Positions 1-7,141 are shown, counted from the stretch's first letter. The stretch is DNA of 12,576 nucleotides from JAYEIA01 sp034659855 (GCA_034659855.1 JAYEIA010000089.1:1-12576), one strand, 5' to 3'. Translations and numbers: made by a program. Notes: generated from the letters alone by a model not told the origin.

Positions 1-92
1 CCCAAAAGTTAGTCAATAAAAAGGATATTACTTTTCTCTTATTATTGCAACCGGGTTGAAAGATTTTTTTTTTTGAAATCGAAAATAATCGC

Positions 93-119
93 TTGAGAGA
101 TTTTAAATGTATACCTTTG
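93..119 (+). promoter_or_regulatory. Bacteroidota-type promoter of map
   Basis: The sequence TACCTTTG at 112-119 matches the Bacteroidota -7 consensus TAnnTTTG exactly. A TTG at 93-95 could serve as the -33 box, although the 16-base spacing is slightly short. The -7 box ends 16 bases before the map start codon, so the leader would be very short. Bases 1-92 hold no gene and no other feature that I recognise, apart from a run of 11 T at 64-74. Confidence 0.6.
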
Positions 120-135
120 CAAAAAAATAGATTTT

Positions 136-921
136 ATGATATATTATAAAACCAAAGAAGAAATAGAAAAACTTCGTCGAAGTGCTTTATTGGTGTCGGA
201 AACTTTAGCTCTTGTAGCCAAACATATAGAGCCCGGTGTACAAACCGGTAAATTGGACAGAATAGCCGAAGAGTATATAAGGAGTCAGGGTGGAACACCG
301 ACCTTTAAAGGCTATCAGGGATTTCCCGGAACATTGTGCATTTCCGTTAATGAGGAGGTGGTGCATGGTATTCCCGGAGAATATAAATTAAAAGAAGGGG
401 ATGTTTTGTCGGTAGATTGTGGGGCTTATCGTGAAGGTTTTCACGGCGATCATGCGTTTTCTTTTCAGGTGGGTGAAGTGAAACCGGAAGTGAAGAAGCT
501 GTTGGATATTACTGAAGAATCATTATATAAAGGAATAGAGCAAGCAAAAGCCGGAAACCGCATAGGGGATATTGGTTTTACGATTCAAAAATTTGTACAA
601 CGCTACGGCTATACTGTTGTCAGAGAGCTTACCGGCCACGGTGTAGGAAAAGAATTACATGAGGATCCGTCGGTGCCCAATTACGGCAAAAGAGGTCGCG
701 GAGCTAAAATCAAAGAGGGCATGACTTTGGCTATTGAACCCATGATAAATTTGGGACGCAAAAATGTGCAACAATTGGCCGACGGTTGGACTATTGTTAC
801 TGCTGACGGTTTGCCCTCGGCCCATTTTGAACACGATATAGCAATTGTTGACGGTGAGCCCCTTATTTTATCTACCTTTGATTATTTAAAAGAAGAATTG
901 GCTAAAAAACAGATGATATAA
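136..921 (+). CDS. map: Type I methionine aminopeptidase
   Basis: This cytosolic metalloprotease removes the initiator methionine from new proteins when the second residue is small. The 261 residues form a single pita-bread catalytic domain with no N-terminal zinc-finger extension, which is the usual bacterial type I form. All five expected metal ligands are present: D94 (in SVDCGAYREG), D105 (in GFHGDHAFSF), H168 (in ELTGHGVGKELHEDP), E201 (in LAIEPMINLG) and E232 (in HFEHDIAIVDG). Their spacing matches that known for the E. coli enzyme. H78 (in VVHGIP) is the conserved substrate-site histidine. The ATG follows an A-rich leader with no Shine-Dalgarno site, which is normal for this phylum. 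Here map stands alone behind its own promoter, whereas in many Bacteroidota it lies in the ribosomal-protein cluster beside secY and infA. A second map elsewhere in the genome is possible. Its last 20 bases overlap the end of the convergent gene. Confidence 0.96.
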   Translation: MIYYKTKEEIEKLRRSALLVSETLALVAKHIEPGVQTGKLDRIAEEYIRSQGGTPTFKGYQGFPGTLCISVNEEVVHGIPGEYKLKEGDVLSVDCGAYREGFHGDHAFSFQVGEVKPEVKKLLDITEESLYKGIEQAKAGNRIGDIGFTIQKFVQRYGYTVVRELTGHGVGKELHEDPSVPNYGKRGRGAKIKEGMTLAIEPMINLGRKNVQQLADGWTIVTADGLPSAHFEHDIAIVDGEPLILSTFDYLKEELAKKQMI

Positions 922-2110
922 GATTAATATCACTGTATTGGAAGTCAAATTTTTTCCCTAAGCCTTTATTGGTTAAGATACCGTTGTAGATATAGGTGCC
1001 GCTTTTCAGGCTGCTGTCTTTTGATATTACGGAATTGCTGTGTCGCACCGCAGCTATATCGCCCAAGATAGGAGCGAGTGCATTGCTGAATGCTTCCGAA
1101 GTTGTTGTAGGAACAAGTGCGGCAATGTTTGGGACACAGTAATGTATAACATGGTGAGTTTTATACACCGGTGAACCGGAATTTGTCGGTCGTGAAGTTT
1201 CAAAAGCCGAGATGTTGTCTGCGTTTAAATCAATAATTACAGAATTTTTCTTCATTTTCATCACCATGTCCGAGTTTATAAAATTACCGGTTTCTCCGGC
1301 TTTGAAATTCATGGCACCCACAATCACATCGGCCGTTTTTATGTGCTTTTTCAAAAGAGAATCTTTTATAAGGTAGGTGCTGACTCCATGGGGCAGGTGA
1401 CTTTTAAGTTTGTATAAGTTTTGCAAGTTATAATCAAAAATTTTAATGTCGGCTCCCAAGCCCAAAGCAGCTTTTGCGGCTGAAATTCCGGCGGTTTCGG
1501 CTCCTAAAATTACAACTTCAGCGGCCGGCATACCGGTTATTCCGCCCAGTAAAATTCCTCTGCCGTTTACGGCAAGGCTCATGTATTTTGAGGCTTCGTT
1601 AATCGCTAATATTCCTGAAATTTCACTTACCGGATGCAAAAACGGAGAATAGTTATTGGAATCCGATATTAATTCAAAAGCTATGGCCGTTACTTTTTTT
1701 GCCATGAGTTTTTTGATGTTCTTTGCTGTTTGCGATGAACTGTGCAATGCCGAAAACAGCATTTGTCCTTTATGAAGCAACTCGATGTCTTTGGTATTGA
1801 AGGGAGATATTTTGGCAATAATTTCTTGCTTAAAAATTTTTTCCCGGTCAGAAATTACAGCTCCGGCACTGCTGTATTCGGCATCAGTCCAATTGCAAGA
1901 CAGTCCGGCATTTTGTTCTATATATATTTTATGATTTCTCCTGCTGAGTATTTTTACTCCGTCGGGAGAAAGCGGCACCCGATGTTCAAACTTACTTTCT
2001 TCTTTTGGAATTCCTATCTTCAATGATCGTTTTTGCTTGTATTCCTCCAGCATTTCTTCCAGTGGAAATAAGTTGTGCTTTCCGGCAAGTTTTGATTTAG
2101 CGTCTGTCAT
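902..2110 (-). CDS. Alanine dehydrogenase/PNT-family protein with drifted motifs
   Basis: The 402 residues follow the alanine dehydrogenase/transhydrogenase-alpha fold: an N-terminal domain (about 30-165, with LKIGIPKEES and R44 in HRVPLSP), an NAD-binding domain (about 180-300) and a C-terminal return. The roughly 29-residue leader with FPLEEMLEEYKQK and the tail SGTYIYNGILTNKGLG are typical, as I recall them, of the Bacteroidota branch, so the ATG at 2110 is well supported. Classical members interconvert L-alanine and pyruvate with NAD and ammonia. Several hallmarks are altered. The Rossmann loop reads GAETAG (203-208), where GxGxxG is expected. The conserved DQGG-type motif is replaced by ADNISAFE (297-304). 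The lysine equivalent to the catalytic K75 of the M. tuberculosis enzyme aligns with S102. H123 (in SALHSS) is present. The frame is intact, so the gene is probably used, but activity as an alanine dehydrogenase is uncertain. I therefore give no symbol. It overlaps map tail to tail by 20 bp. Confidence 0.85.
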   Translation of the reverse strand: MTDAKSKLAGKHNLFPLEEMLEEYKQKRSLKIGIPKEESKFEHRVPLSPDGVKILSRRNHKIYIEQNAGLSCNWTDAEYSSAGAVISDREKIFKQEIIAKISPFNTKDIELLHKGQMLFSALHSSSQTAKNIKKLMAKKVTAIAFELISDSNNYSPFLHPVSEISGILAINEASKYMSLAVNGRGILLGGITGMPAAEVVILGAETAGISAAKAALGLGADIKIFDYNLQNLYKLKSHLPHGVSTYLIKDSLLKKHIKTADVIVGAMNFKAGETGNFINSDMVMKMKKNSVIIDLNADNISAFETSRPTNSGSPVYKTHHVIHYCVPNIAALVPTTTSEAFSNALAPILGDIAAVRHSNSVISKDSSLKSGTYIYNGILTNKGLGKKFDFQYSDINLISSVF

Positions 2111-2364
2111 AATTTAAAAAGGTGAAATTTCTGCTGTTACAAGATACAAAAAATATCCAATAAGCCAAGTGTCTAAAACACATATTTTGTAATCGGCCGG
2201 GGGGAGTATTGTTCGAGGATAAATGTAAAGAATACTGTATTCGAAAAAGTAAAAAAAAATATGTATATTGCGTTCGAGTGTAATTTTGTGCAAAACAATT
2301 CATCTAAAACCCGAACAAGGCATTTAATTGTCTTGAAAATATTAAATAATTGAAAAAGATTAGG
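2111..2364. other. Divergent intergenic region
   Basis: This 254-base spacer separates the divergent alanine dehydrogenase-like gene and the phosphatase gene, and must hold both promoters. For the leftward gene I see only a near match to the -7 box: complement of 2147-2155, TA followed by TTTTTTG, one base longer than consensus. A G-run at about 2199-2204 and an A-run at about 2251-2259 are the only other compositional oddities. I see no convincing gene in it. Confidence 0.5.
2281..2288 (+). promoter_or_regulatory. -7 promoter box for the SpoIIE-type phosphatase gene
   Basis: TAATTTTG matches the TAnnTTTG consensus exactly and faces the phosphatase gene. No good -33 TTG lies at normal spacing. 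Transcription from here would leave a leader of about 70 bases before the ATG at 2365. Confidence 0.45.
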
Positions 2365-4590
2365 ATGAATAACAGAACAGCATTAAAGTTTTTGCATATT
2401 TTGGGGGCTATATTTATAATCTCTCTCTTTTCATGTCGTGATTCTGCTCCGAACCAAAAATTAAAAGCACAAGAAGGTGTACTTGATCTCAGGGGTAAAG
2501 ATTTGTCGGTATATAATCTGTCCGGCGATTGGGCCTATTTCCATCAAAAACTTCACAACCCAAAAGATTTTGAAGCCACGACTTTGCAACCCGATACATT
2601 TCTCTACATTCCCTCCATCTGGAATATTTATAAGTTGAATGGAAAGCCTATTCCGGGGCACAGTTTTGCAACTTATCGCTTAAAAATTTTGACCGATACC
2701 AAAAACCCGGTCTTAAAAGTTAAAGGCAGGCCACAGTCCACTTCTTATAAGTTTTGGGTAGGAGATTCTCTTTTGGCACAAGCCGGATTGCCTGCTGCAT
2801 CAAAGGAGAATTATACCGCAAAACTAAAAACATTCAGAAAATCATTTTCGGTGAAAGATCTTGGCGTTCAGCATCAGGGATATACCGAAATTAATTTAAC
2901 GTTGCAAATAGCCAACTATGAACACGTCAATGGTGGGCCTTGGTGGACCTATCAAATGGGCGTTCCGGAGCAAGTTGATCGTATTTGGCAAAATTCTGTT
3001 TTTATTAGTTTATTAGCTGCCGGCTTTATACTGGTAATGGCTTTGTATCATTTTGGTTTGTTCTTTTTCCAACGAAAAAATTTCTCCTATCTTTTTTTTG
3101 GTCTTTTAGCCTTTTCTTTATTTTTTAGGGTAATTAGTACCAATGAACGTGTATTATTATTTTGGTTTCCCGAAATGTCGGCAGCTGCAATATTGCGTAT
3201 AGAGTACCTTTCGGCTTTTGTTAATATTTATTTTTTACCGGCATTTTTCTTTACGCTCTACAAAGAGGAACGCCACAAAATTGCACATGTCCTTTTGGGT
3301 GTTTTCTCACTCTTTATAGTTGTCAGTATAAGCTTTTTCTCAATCCATACATTTTCAAGTTTGAAAAATGTTTATAATATTGTATTGGTATTGGGAGGCC
3401 TGTATTTATTGGTTTATGTCATGCCTCTGGCCATTTGGCATAAACGTTCCGGAGCTTGGATAGCCTACTCAGGGCTAATTGCCATGATAGGTACTGCCGC
3501 TTATGATATAGCAATGGCTACTGTTGCTGCCGACGGAGGAAAATTTATAAGTCACTACGGACTGATATATTTTATTTTAGTTCAATCCTATGCCCTGGCT
3601 AAGCGCTTTTCAAATGCATTTAATGCGGTGGAACAATTAAGTCTGGAGTTAGATTTTAAGAATAAAAATTTGGAAGAAATTGTTGAAAAAAGAACCGAGG
3701 AAATTGAATCACAAAAAATTGAAATTTTGTCGAAGAATGAAGAATTGTTGCAACAAAATGAAGAAATATTTGCCCAAAAGGAAGCTGTAGAAGAAAACAG
3801 AGAAATTTTGGAGAAGAGAAATGTTCAGGTAGAAAAAAGTATAAAATATGCAAGCACAATTCAAAAAGCTATACTGCCTTTGCATGAGGAATTTTCGAAT
3901 CGCTTCAATAATTTTGTAATATACAGACCCAAAGATATTGTCTCCGGAGATTTTTATTGGACTTCATTTTTTCATCCCGATTATGTATTTTTTGCCGTTG
4001 TGGATTGTACGGGGCATGGTGTTCCCGGTTCGTTCATGAGTATGATAGGCAGCCACATGTTGCGTGAGATTGTAAATGAACGGCAAATTTTTGAACCAAG
4101 CAAGATACTTGAAGAGTTGGACAGAGAAATTGTACTGACCCTCAAGCAAGAAACGACCATGAATAATGACGGTATGGATTTAGCCCTCTGTCGTTTTGAA
4201 CGATCAAAAAACGGACGGCGAAAAGTGGTTTATGCCGGAGCCAAAGTACCGTTATACAGTTATTCAAAATCTGACGAAAAAATTAACCGAATAAAGGCCA
4301 CTCGCCGATCAATCGGGGGGATGCTGAAAAAGCAAAACAAAAAGGATTTTAAGCAAATTGAATTGGAGTTTGCCCAAGGGGATTATATATATATCACAAC
4401 CGATGGTTTAATTGATCAAAATAATGTTGATCGGAGTAAACTGACTTCGACCGGTTTTATAAAACTCTTAGATGTAATTAAAACCCTCCCATTAGAAAAA
4501 CAAAAAGATGTGGTTAAAGATTTTATTGATGATTGGCAGGAAAACACAACACAGAGAGATGATATAACTTTGGTGGCTTTAGAGATGTAG
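2365..4590 (+). CDS. 7TM-DISM receptor fused to SpoIIE/PP2C phosphatase
   Basis: This 741-residue envelope-to-cytoplasm signalling protein should dephosphorylate a Ser/Thr-phosphorylated partner in response to an outside ligand. From the N terminus it has a hydrophobic signal ending in a lipobox-like LFSC (C24). A periplasmic beta jelly-roll domain follows at about 45-205, containing LSGDWAYF and NGGPWW. Seven hydrophobic helices span about 212-412, and a Glu/Lys/Gln-rich coiled coil spans about 425-500. The SpoIIE-type PP2C domain then runs to the end. Its metal-site motifs are all intact: RPKDIVSGDFYW (D529), VVDCTGHGVPGS (D547), NNDGMD (D602), YITTDGLID (D680) and QRDDITLV (D732, D733). 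The layout fits the 7TMR-DISM receptor class. A TTG at 2350 would add five residues; I prefer the ATG because it gives a normal signal sequence. A stop codon at 2347-2349 excludes anything longer. No anti-sigma or STAS partner gene lies in the window, so the target is unknown. Confidence 0.9.
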   Translation: MNNRTALKFLHILGAIFIISLFSCRDSAPNQKLKAQEGVLDLRGKDLSVYNLSGDWAYFHQKLHNPKDFEATTLQPDTFLYIPSIWNIYKLNGKPIPGHSFATYRLKILTDTKNPVLKVKGRPQSTSYKFWVGDSLLAQAGLPAASKENYTAKLKTFRKSFSVKDLGVQHQGYTEINLTLQIANYEHVNGGPWWTYQMGVPEQVDRIWQNSVFISLLAAGFILVMALYHFGLFFFQRKNFSYLFFGLLAFSLFFRVISTNERVLLFWFPEMSAAAILRIEYLSAFVNIYFLPAFFFTLYKEERHKIAHVLLGVFSLFIVVSISFFSIHTFSSLKNVYNIVLVLGGLYLLVYVMPLAIWHKRSGAWIAYSGLIAMIGTAAYDIAMATVAADGGKFISHYGLIYFILVQSYALAKRFSNAFNAVEQLSLELDFKNKNLEEIVEKRTEEIESQKIEILSKNEELLQQNEEIFAQKEAVEENREILEKRNVQVEKSIKYASTIQKAILPLHEEFSNRFNNFVIYRPKDIVSGDFYWTSFFHPDYVFFAVVDCTGHGVPGSFMSMIGSHMLREIVNERQIFEPSKILEELDREIVLTLKQETTMNNDGMDLALCRFERSKNGRRKVVYAGAKVPLYSYSKSDEKINRIKATRRSIGGMLKKQNKKDFKQIELEFAQGDYIYITTDGLIDQNNVDRSKLTSTGFIKLLDVIKTLPLEKQKDVVKDFIDDWQENTTQRDDITLVALEM

Positions 4591-4691
4591 AAAACTGTTG
4601 GGTAAAAGTATCAGAGTAAAATATTTGTATCTAATTTTTGCAAAGCAAGGGGGGGACTTAAATACAGCCTTCGAAGAAATGTGAAGATGCA

Positions 4692-4695
4692 TTTA
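4692..4695. repeat. Target-site duplication, left side of MITE A copy 1
   Basis: TTTA here matches TTTA at 5053-5056 on the other side of the element. The true duplication may be 4 to 6 bases, because the shared sequence can be extended to ATTTAT. Confidence 0.65.
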
Positions 4696-4732
4696 TGAGT
4701 TCAGTTTAAAAAGTTATAAAGTTGAAAGTTTA

Positions 4733-4930
4733 TAATAAACGACTTATATAAATGCGGTTACAGACAATTTACCCTGTCACATTACATTTCATATCTGCAC
4801 CTGTGTGGTGTTTTCACCGCACAGGATCTATCCGGATACAAATTCCTGTCAGGTGAAAACACCTGACAAGTGCAGAATATTAATTTTTAAAACCTTATTG
4901 ACAAAATGCAATTTAATATGACGTTTGTTA
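4733..4930. mobile_element. MITE B, palindromic element nested in MITE A
   Basis: This non-coding 198-bp insertion is defined by comparison with the uninterrupted copy at 12312-12468. Bases 4733-4930 plus one extra TA are exactly what copy 1 has in excess. The flanks carry TA on both sides (4731-4732 and 4931-4932); the shared sequence can be stretched to TATAA, so the duplication is 2 to 5 bases. The terminal inverted repeats are TAATAAACGACTTATATAAA on the left and TAACAAACGTCATATTAAAT read inward from the right. Inside lie three nested palindromes around a common centre near 4834. A TA duplication is characteristic of the IS630/Tc1-mariner superfamily, but that assignment is inference because no transposase is present. 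Confidence 0.75.
4794..4876. repeat. Cloverleaf-like set of inverted repeats inside MITE B
   Basis: An outer stem pairs TCTGCAC (4794-4800) with GTGCAGA (4870-4876). It encloses hairpin 1 (CTGTGTGGTG, loop TTTT, CACCGCACAG, 4801-4824, with one G-U pair), the perfect palindrome TATCCGGATA (4829-4838), and hairpin 2 (TGTCAGGTG, loop AAAA, CACCTGACA, 4847-4868). Hairpins 1 and 2 are inverted versions of one another around a GGTG-CACC core, and their loops are complementary. Either strand could therefore form a four-way junction, or one long hairpin. Confidence 0.8.
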
Positions 4931-5081
4931 TATAAAGTTAAAGTGCTAAAAATATGAGGCTTAAGTTAATTGGAAAGCAATTTATAAAACCCTAAGAATT
5001 AAGCATATAACTTGTTTTGCTAAAATAGAACATACTTTTTAGACCGGACTCATTTATGAGATTACCAAACTTAAGAAACAT

Positions 5082-5115
5082 AAAAGCCCGTATGATTTTG
5101 CTCATACGGGCTTTT
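5082..5115 (-). terminator. Strong intrinsic terminator after clpX
   Basis: A perfect 14-bp stem (AAAAGCCCGTATGA pairing with TCATACGGGCTTTT) closes a 6-base loop, 20 bases beyond the clpX stop codon. The stem begins with A and ends with T tracts, so it should work in both directions. It may also stop rightward transcripts coming out of the phosphatase gene and the mobile elements. Confidence 0.9.
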
Positions 5116-5135
5116 GAATATAAAATGCATTTGAA

Positions 5136-6365
5136 CTATGCCACATGCAATTTTTTGGAATCTATTTTTGACAATTTTGTTCTAACATAATTCAAATCTA
5201 CCTTGAATTTATTAATATCCTCGGATGGTAAATTAAACATAGCATCTGTCATAATATTTTCGCAGATACTTCTTAAGCCTCTCGCTCCGAGTTTAAATTC
5301 CACGGCTTTCTCTACAATATGTTCCAACGCCCCCTCGGTAAAAGAAAGTTCAATATCATCCATCTTAAACAATTTTTTGTATTGTTTGATAATGGAGTTT
5401 TTGGGGTCTGTAAGAATCATTCGCAAAGCTTTATCATCCAGCGGGTTTAAGTAGCTGAGTACCGGCAAACGTCCGATTATTTCAGGAATCAACCCAAATG
5501 ATTTTAAATCTTGCGGACTGATATATTGCAACAAGTTTGTTTTGTCCACCATATCAGTACCTTTTTTATCAAAACCAATGATGCTGGTGTTCAGTCGGTT
5601 TGCAATTTTTTTCTCAATGCCGTCAAAAGCACCGCCGGCAATAAACAAAATGTTGGTCGTGTCTATCGGGATAAGGTTTTGCTCGGGATGTTTTCTGCCG
5701 CCTTTGGGTGAAACATTAACCACTGAGCCTTCCAAAAGTTTCAATAAACCTTGCTGTACGCCTTCACCCGATACATCACGGGTGATTGAGGGATTGTCAG
5801 ATTTCCGGGCAATTTTATCCAACTCATCAATATATACGATACCTCTTTCGGCTAATTTTTCGTTATAGTCGGCCGCTTGCAGGAGTTTTGTAAGCAAACT
5901 TTCGATGTCTTCTCCAACATAGCCTGCTTCGGTAAGAACGGTGGCATCAACAATAGCAAAGGGAACCTCCAGCATTTTAGCAATGGTTTTAGCCAGCAAT
6001 GTTTTCCCGGTACCGGTTTCACCAACCATAATTACATTGGATTTTTCGATCTCTACCTCATCGTCAAGTTGTTCTTGCCCCAGGCGTTTGTAGTGGTTAT
6101 ATACGGCAACCGACATTATTTTTTTTGATTCTTCTTGCCCGATAATATATTGGTCCAGAAATTCTTTAATTTTCTTGGGCTTTTTTACATGAATATCCTT
6201 AGAGTATTGCAAGGCATCGCCGGCTTGTGTCTTTTTTTCTTCATCCACTATTTCGTTAGCTCGGGCTGCACATTCATCACAAATATGTCCGTCTATTCCT
6301 GCAATTAAAAAATTGACTTCGTTTCTTTCTCTTCCGCAAAAAGTACATTTATCTTTTTTTGCCAC
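5136..6365 (-). CDS. clpX: ATP-dependent Clp protease unfoldase subunit ClpX
   Basis: ClpX is a cytosolic hexameric AAA+ unfoldase that recognises tagged proteins and threads them into ClpP. The 409 residues are of normal length. In order: the N-terminal C4 zinc finger (C7, C10, C29, C32) that dimerises for substrate and adaptor binding; Walker A GETGTGKT (115-122); pore loop GYVGE (148-152); Walker B VYIDELDK (D180, E181); the RKH loop (224-226); the IGF tripeptide (263-265) that docks on ClpP; the arginine finger in IPEIIGRLPV (R299); and sensor 2 GARGLR (R362). The start codon is GTG (complement of 6363-6365). An in-frame stop three codons upstream excludes a longer start, and the zinc finger begins at residue 7. 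It lies 83 bases after clpP, with a terminator-like hairpin between them, and ends at a strong terminator. Confidence 0.97.
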   Translation of the reverse strand: MAKKDKCTFCGRERNEVNFLIAGIDGHICDECAARANEIVDEEKKTQAGDALQYSKDIHVKKPKKIKEFLDQYIIGQEESKKIMSVAVYNHYKRLGQEQLDDEVEIEKSNVIMVGETGTGKTLLAKTIAKMLEVPFAIVDATVLTEAGYVGEDIESLLTKLLQAADYNEKLAERGIVYIDELDKIARKSDNPSITRDVSGEGVQQGLLKLLEGSVVNVSPKGGRKHPEQNLIPIDTTNILFIAGGAFDGIEKKIANRLNTSIIGFDKKGTDMVDKTNLLQYISPQDLKSFGLIPEIIGRLPVLSYLNPLDDKALRMILTDPKNSIIKQYKKLFKMDDIELSFTEGALEHIVEKAVEFKLGARGLRSICENIMTDAMFNLPSEDINKFKVDLNYVRTKLSKIDSKKLHVA

Positions 6366-6396
6366 AATGTCTTATTTTAAAATAATTAAATTAAAA

Positions 6397-6429
6397 AATT
6401 GTCGGAAACATAGCATGCATCCGACAATT
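6397..6429 (-). terminator. Terminator-like hairpin between clpP and clpX
   Basis: A 10-bp stem (AATTGTCGGA and TCCGACAATT) closes a 13-base loop that itself contains the palindrome GCATGC. In the direction of transcription the stem runs straight into a T-rich stretch beginning TTTTTTAATTTAATTATTTT. It starts 19 bases after the clpP stop and ends about 31 bases before the clpX start. It could attenuate read-through into clpX, or protect the 3' end of clpP mRNA. Confidence 0.65.
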
Positions 6430-6448
6430 ATTATGAAATTATCGAATA

Positions 6449-7141
6449 CTATTCTTCCTGTTTGTCTTTATTGTTCAACATCACTCGATCAATCATACCA
6501 TATTCTTTGGCTTCTTTTGAACTCATCCAATAATCTCTGTCCGAGTCTTTTTCGATTGTCTTAAGCGGTTTGCCGGTGTGATCGGCCAAAATTTCGTACA
6601 GTTCTGATTTTAGGGATAAGATTTGTTTGTACATAATCTCTATGTCAGAAGCTTGACCTTGCGCACCACCCATCGGTTGGTGAATCATGATGCGTGAATG
6701 TTGCAATGCTGAGCGTTTGCCTTTTACTCCGGCAGCTAATAAAACAGCTCCCATAGAAGCTGCAATACCGGTGCAAGTTGTTGTAACATCGGGGGCAACA
6801 TATTGCATGGTGTCATAAATTCCGAGTCCGGAATAAACCGATCCGCCGGGCGAATTAACGTATATTTGAATGTCTTTGGCGGCATCAGACGACTCCAAAA
6901 ACAAAAGTTGAGCTTGAATAATATTAGCTACATAGTCGTTTATAGGCAGTCCCAGAAAAATGATTCGATCCATCATTAATCTTGAAAACACATCCATTTG
7001 AGCAACATTCATCTGGCGTTCTTCAATAATTGTGGGTGATATATAATTGTCTTTGAATGTTTTGTAATATTCATCCATGCGTAGGCTTCCAATACCCATA
7101 TGTTTGGTCGCAAACTTATCAAATTCAGATTTGTGATTCAT
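6449..7141 (-). CDS. clpP: ATP-dependent Clp protease proteolytic subunit ClpP
   Basis: ClpP is the serine peptidase chamber of the cytosolic Clp protease. It forms two heptameric rings and receives substrates from ClpX. The 230 residues include a complete catalytic triad: S129 (in TGIAASMGAVLLAAG), H154 (in RIMIHQPMGGAQG) and D203 (in EKDSDRDYWMS). The S-to-H and H-to-D spacings are the same as in the E. coli enzyme. YVNSPGGSVYSG (94-105) is the oxyanion and substrate-strand region. The N-terminal part before the mature fold (about 30 residues) is longer than in E. coli; I expect this to be normal for Bacteroidota, and part of it may be a propeptide. The gene lies 195 bases after tig and before clpX, the conserved tig-clpP-clpX order. 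The 195-base gap holds only a weak 5-bp hairpin (7172-7187), and I see no clear promoter in it. Confidence 0.97.
   Translation of the reverse strand: MNHKSEFDKFATKHMGIGSLRMDEYYKTFKDNYISPTIIEERQMNVAQMDVFSRLMMDRIIFLGLPINDYVANIIQAQLLFLESSDAAKDIQIYVNSPGGSVYSGLGIYDTMQYVAPDVTTTCTGIAASMGAVLLAAGVKGKRSALQHSRIMIHQPMGGAQGQASDIEIMYKQILSLKSELYEILADHTGKPLKTIEKDSDRDYWMSSKEAKEYGMIDRVMLNNKDKQEE

Larger units (their letters stand above)
4696..5052 (+). mobile_element. MITE A copy 1, interrupted by MITE B
   Basis: This is a miniature inverted-repeat element with no coding capacity. Removing MITE B and one TA (200 bases) leaves 157 bases. By my hand alignment these match the copy at 12312-12468 at about 140 of 157 positions with no gaps. 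The ends form imperfect inverted repeats: TGAGTTCAGTTTAAAAAG on the left against TGAGTCCGGTCTAAAAAG read inward from the right. The element is flanked by TTTA on both sides (4692-4695 and 5053-5056). The direct repeat extends to ATTTAT, and even to ATTTATGAG, because the element's own TGAG start happens to recur to the right. No transposase is encoded, so any mobility would depend on an enzyme supplied elsewhere. I do not recognise the family. Confidence 0.8.
4591..5135. other. Gene-free spacer carrying nested mobile elements
   Basis: These 545 bases between the phosphatase gene and clpX contain no credible gene. Bases 4591-4691 are unremarkable apart from a seven-G run at 4649-4655. Bases 4692-5056 are MITE A copy 1 with its target duplication, and it is itself interrupted by MITE B. 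Bases 5082-5115 are the terminator shared by the flanking genes. Confidence 0.8.

Noticed and set aside
2097..2303. Open frame of 68 codons on the minus strand in the divergent spacer
   Set aside because: It overlaps the start of the alanine dehydrogenase-like gene, occupies the promoter region and has no recognisable protein character.
4632..4640. Promoter-like TAATTTTTG after the phosphatase gene
   Set aside because: It has one base too many for TAnnTTTG, and there is no gene downstream on that strand.
4733..4930. CRISPR-like repeats or a tRNA-like gene suggested by the cloverleaf
   Set aside because: The hairpins are inverted, not regularly spaced direct repeats. There is no anticodon arm, T-loop or acceptor sequence of a tRNA.
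4691..5060. A 9-base direct repeat, ATTTATGAG, as the target duplication of MITE A copy 1
   Set aside because: Copy 2 shows only a shorter ATAAAT duplication, and TGAG is the element's own end. The extra GAG match on the right is best taken as coincidence.
5203..6128. Several open frames antisense to clpX
   Set aside because: They follow the codon pattern of clpX on the opposite strand and have no support of their own.
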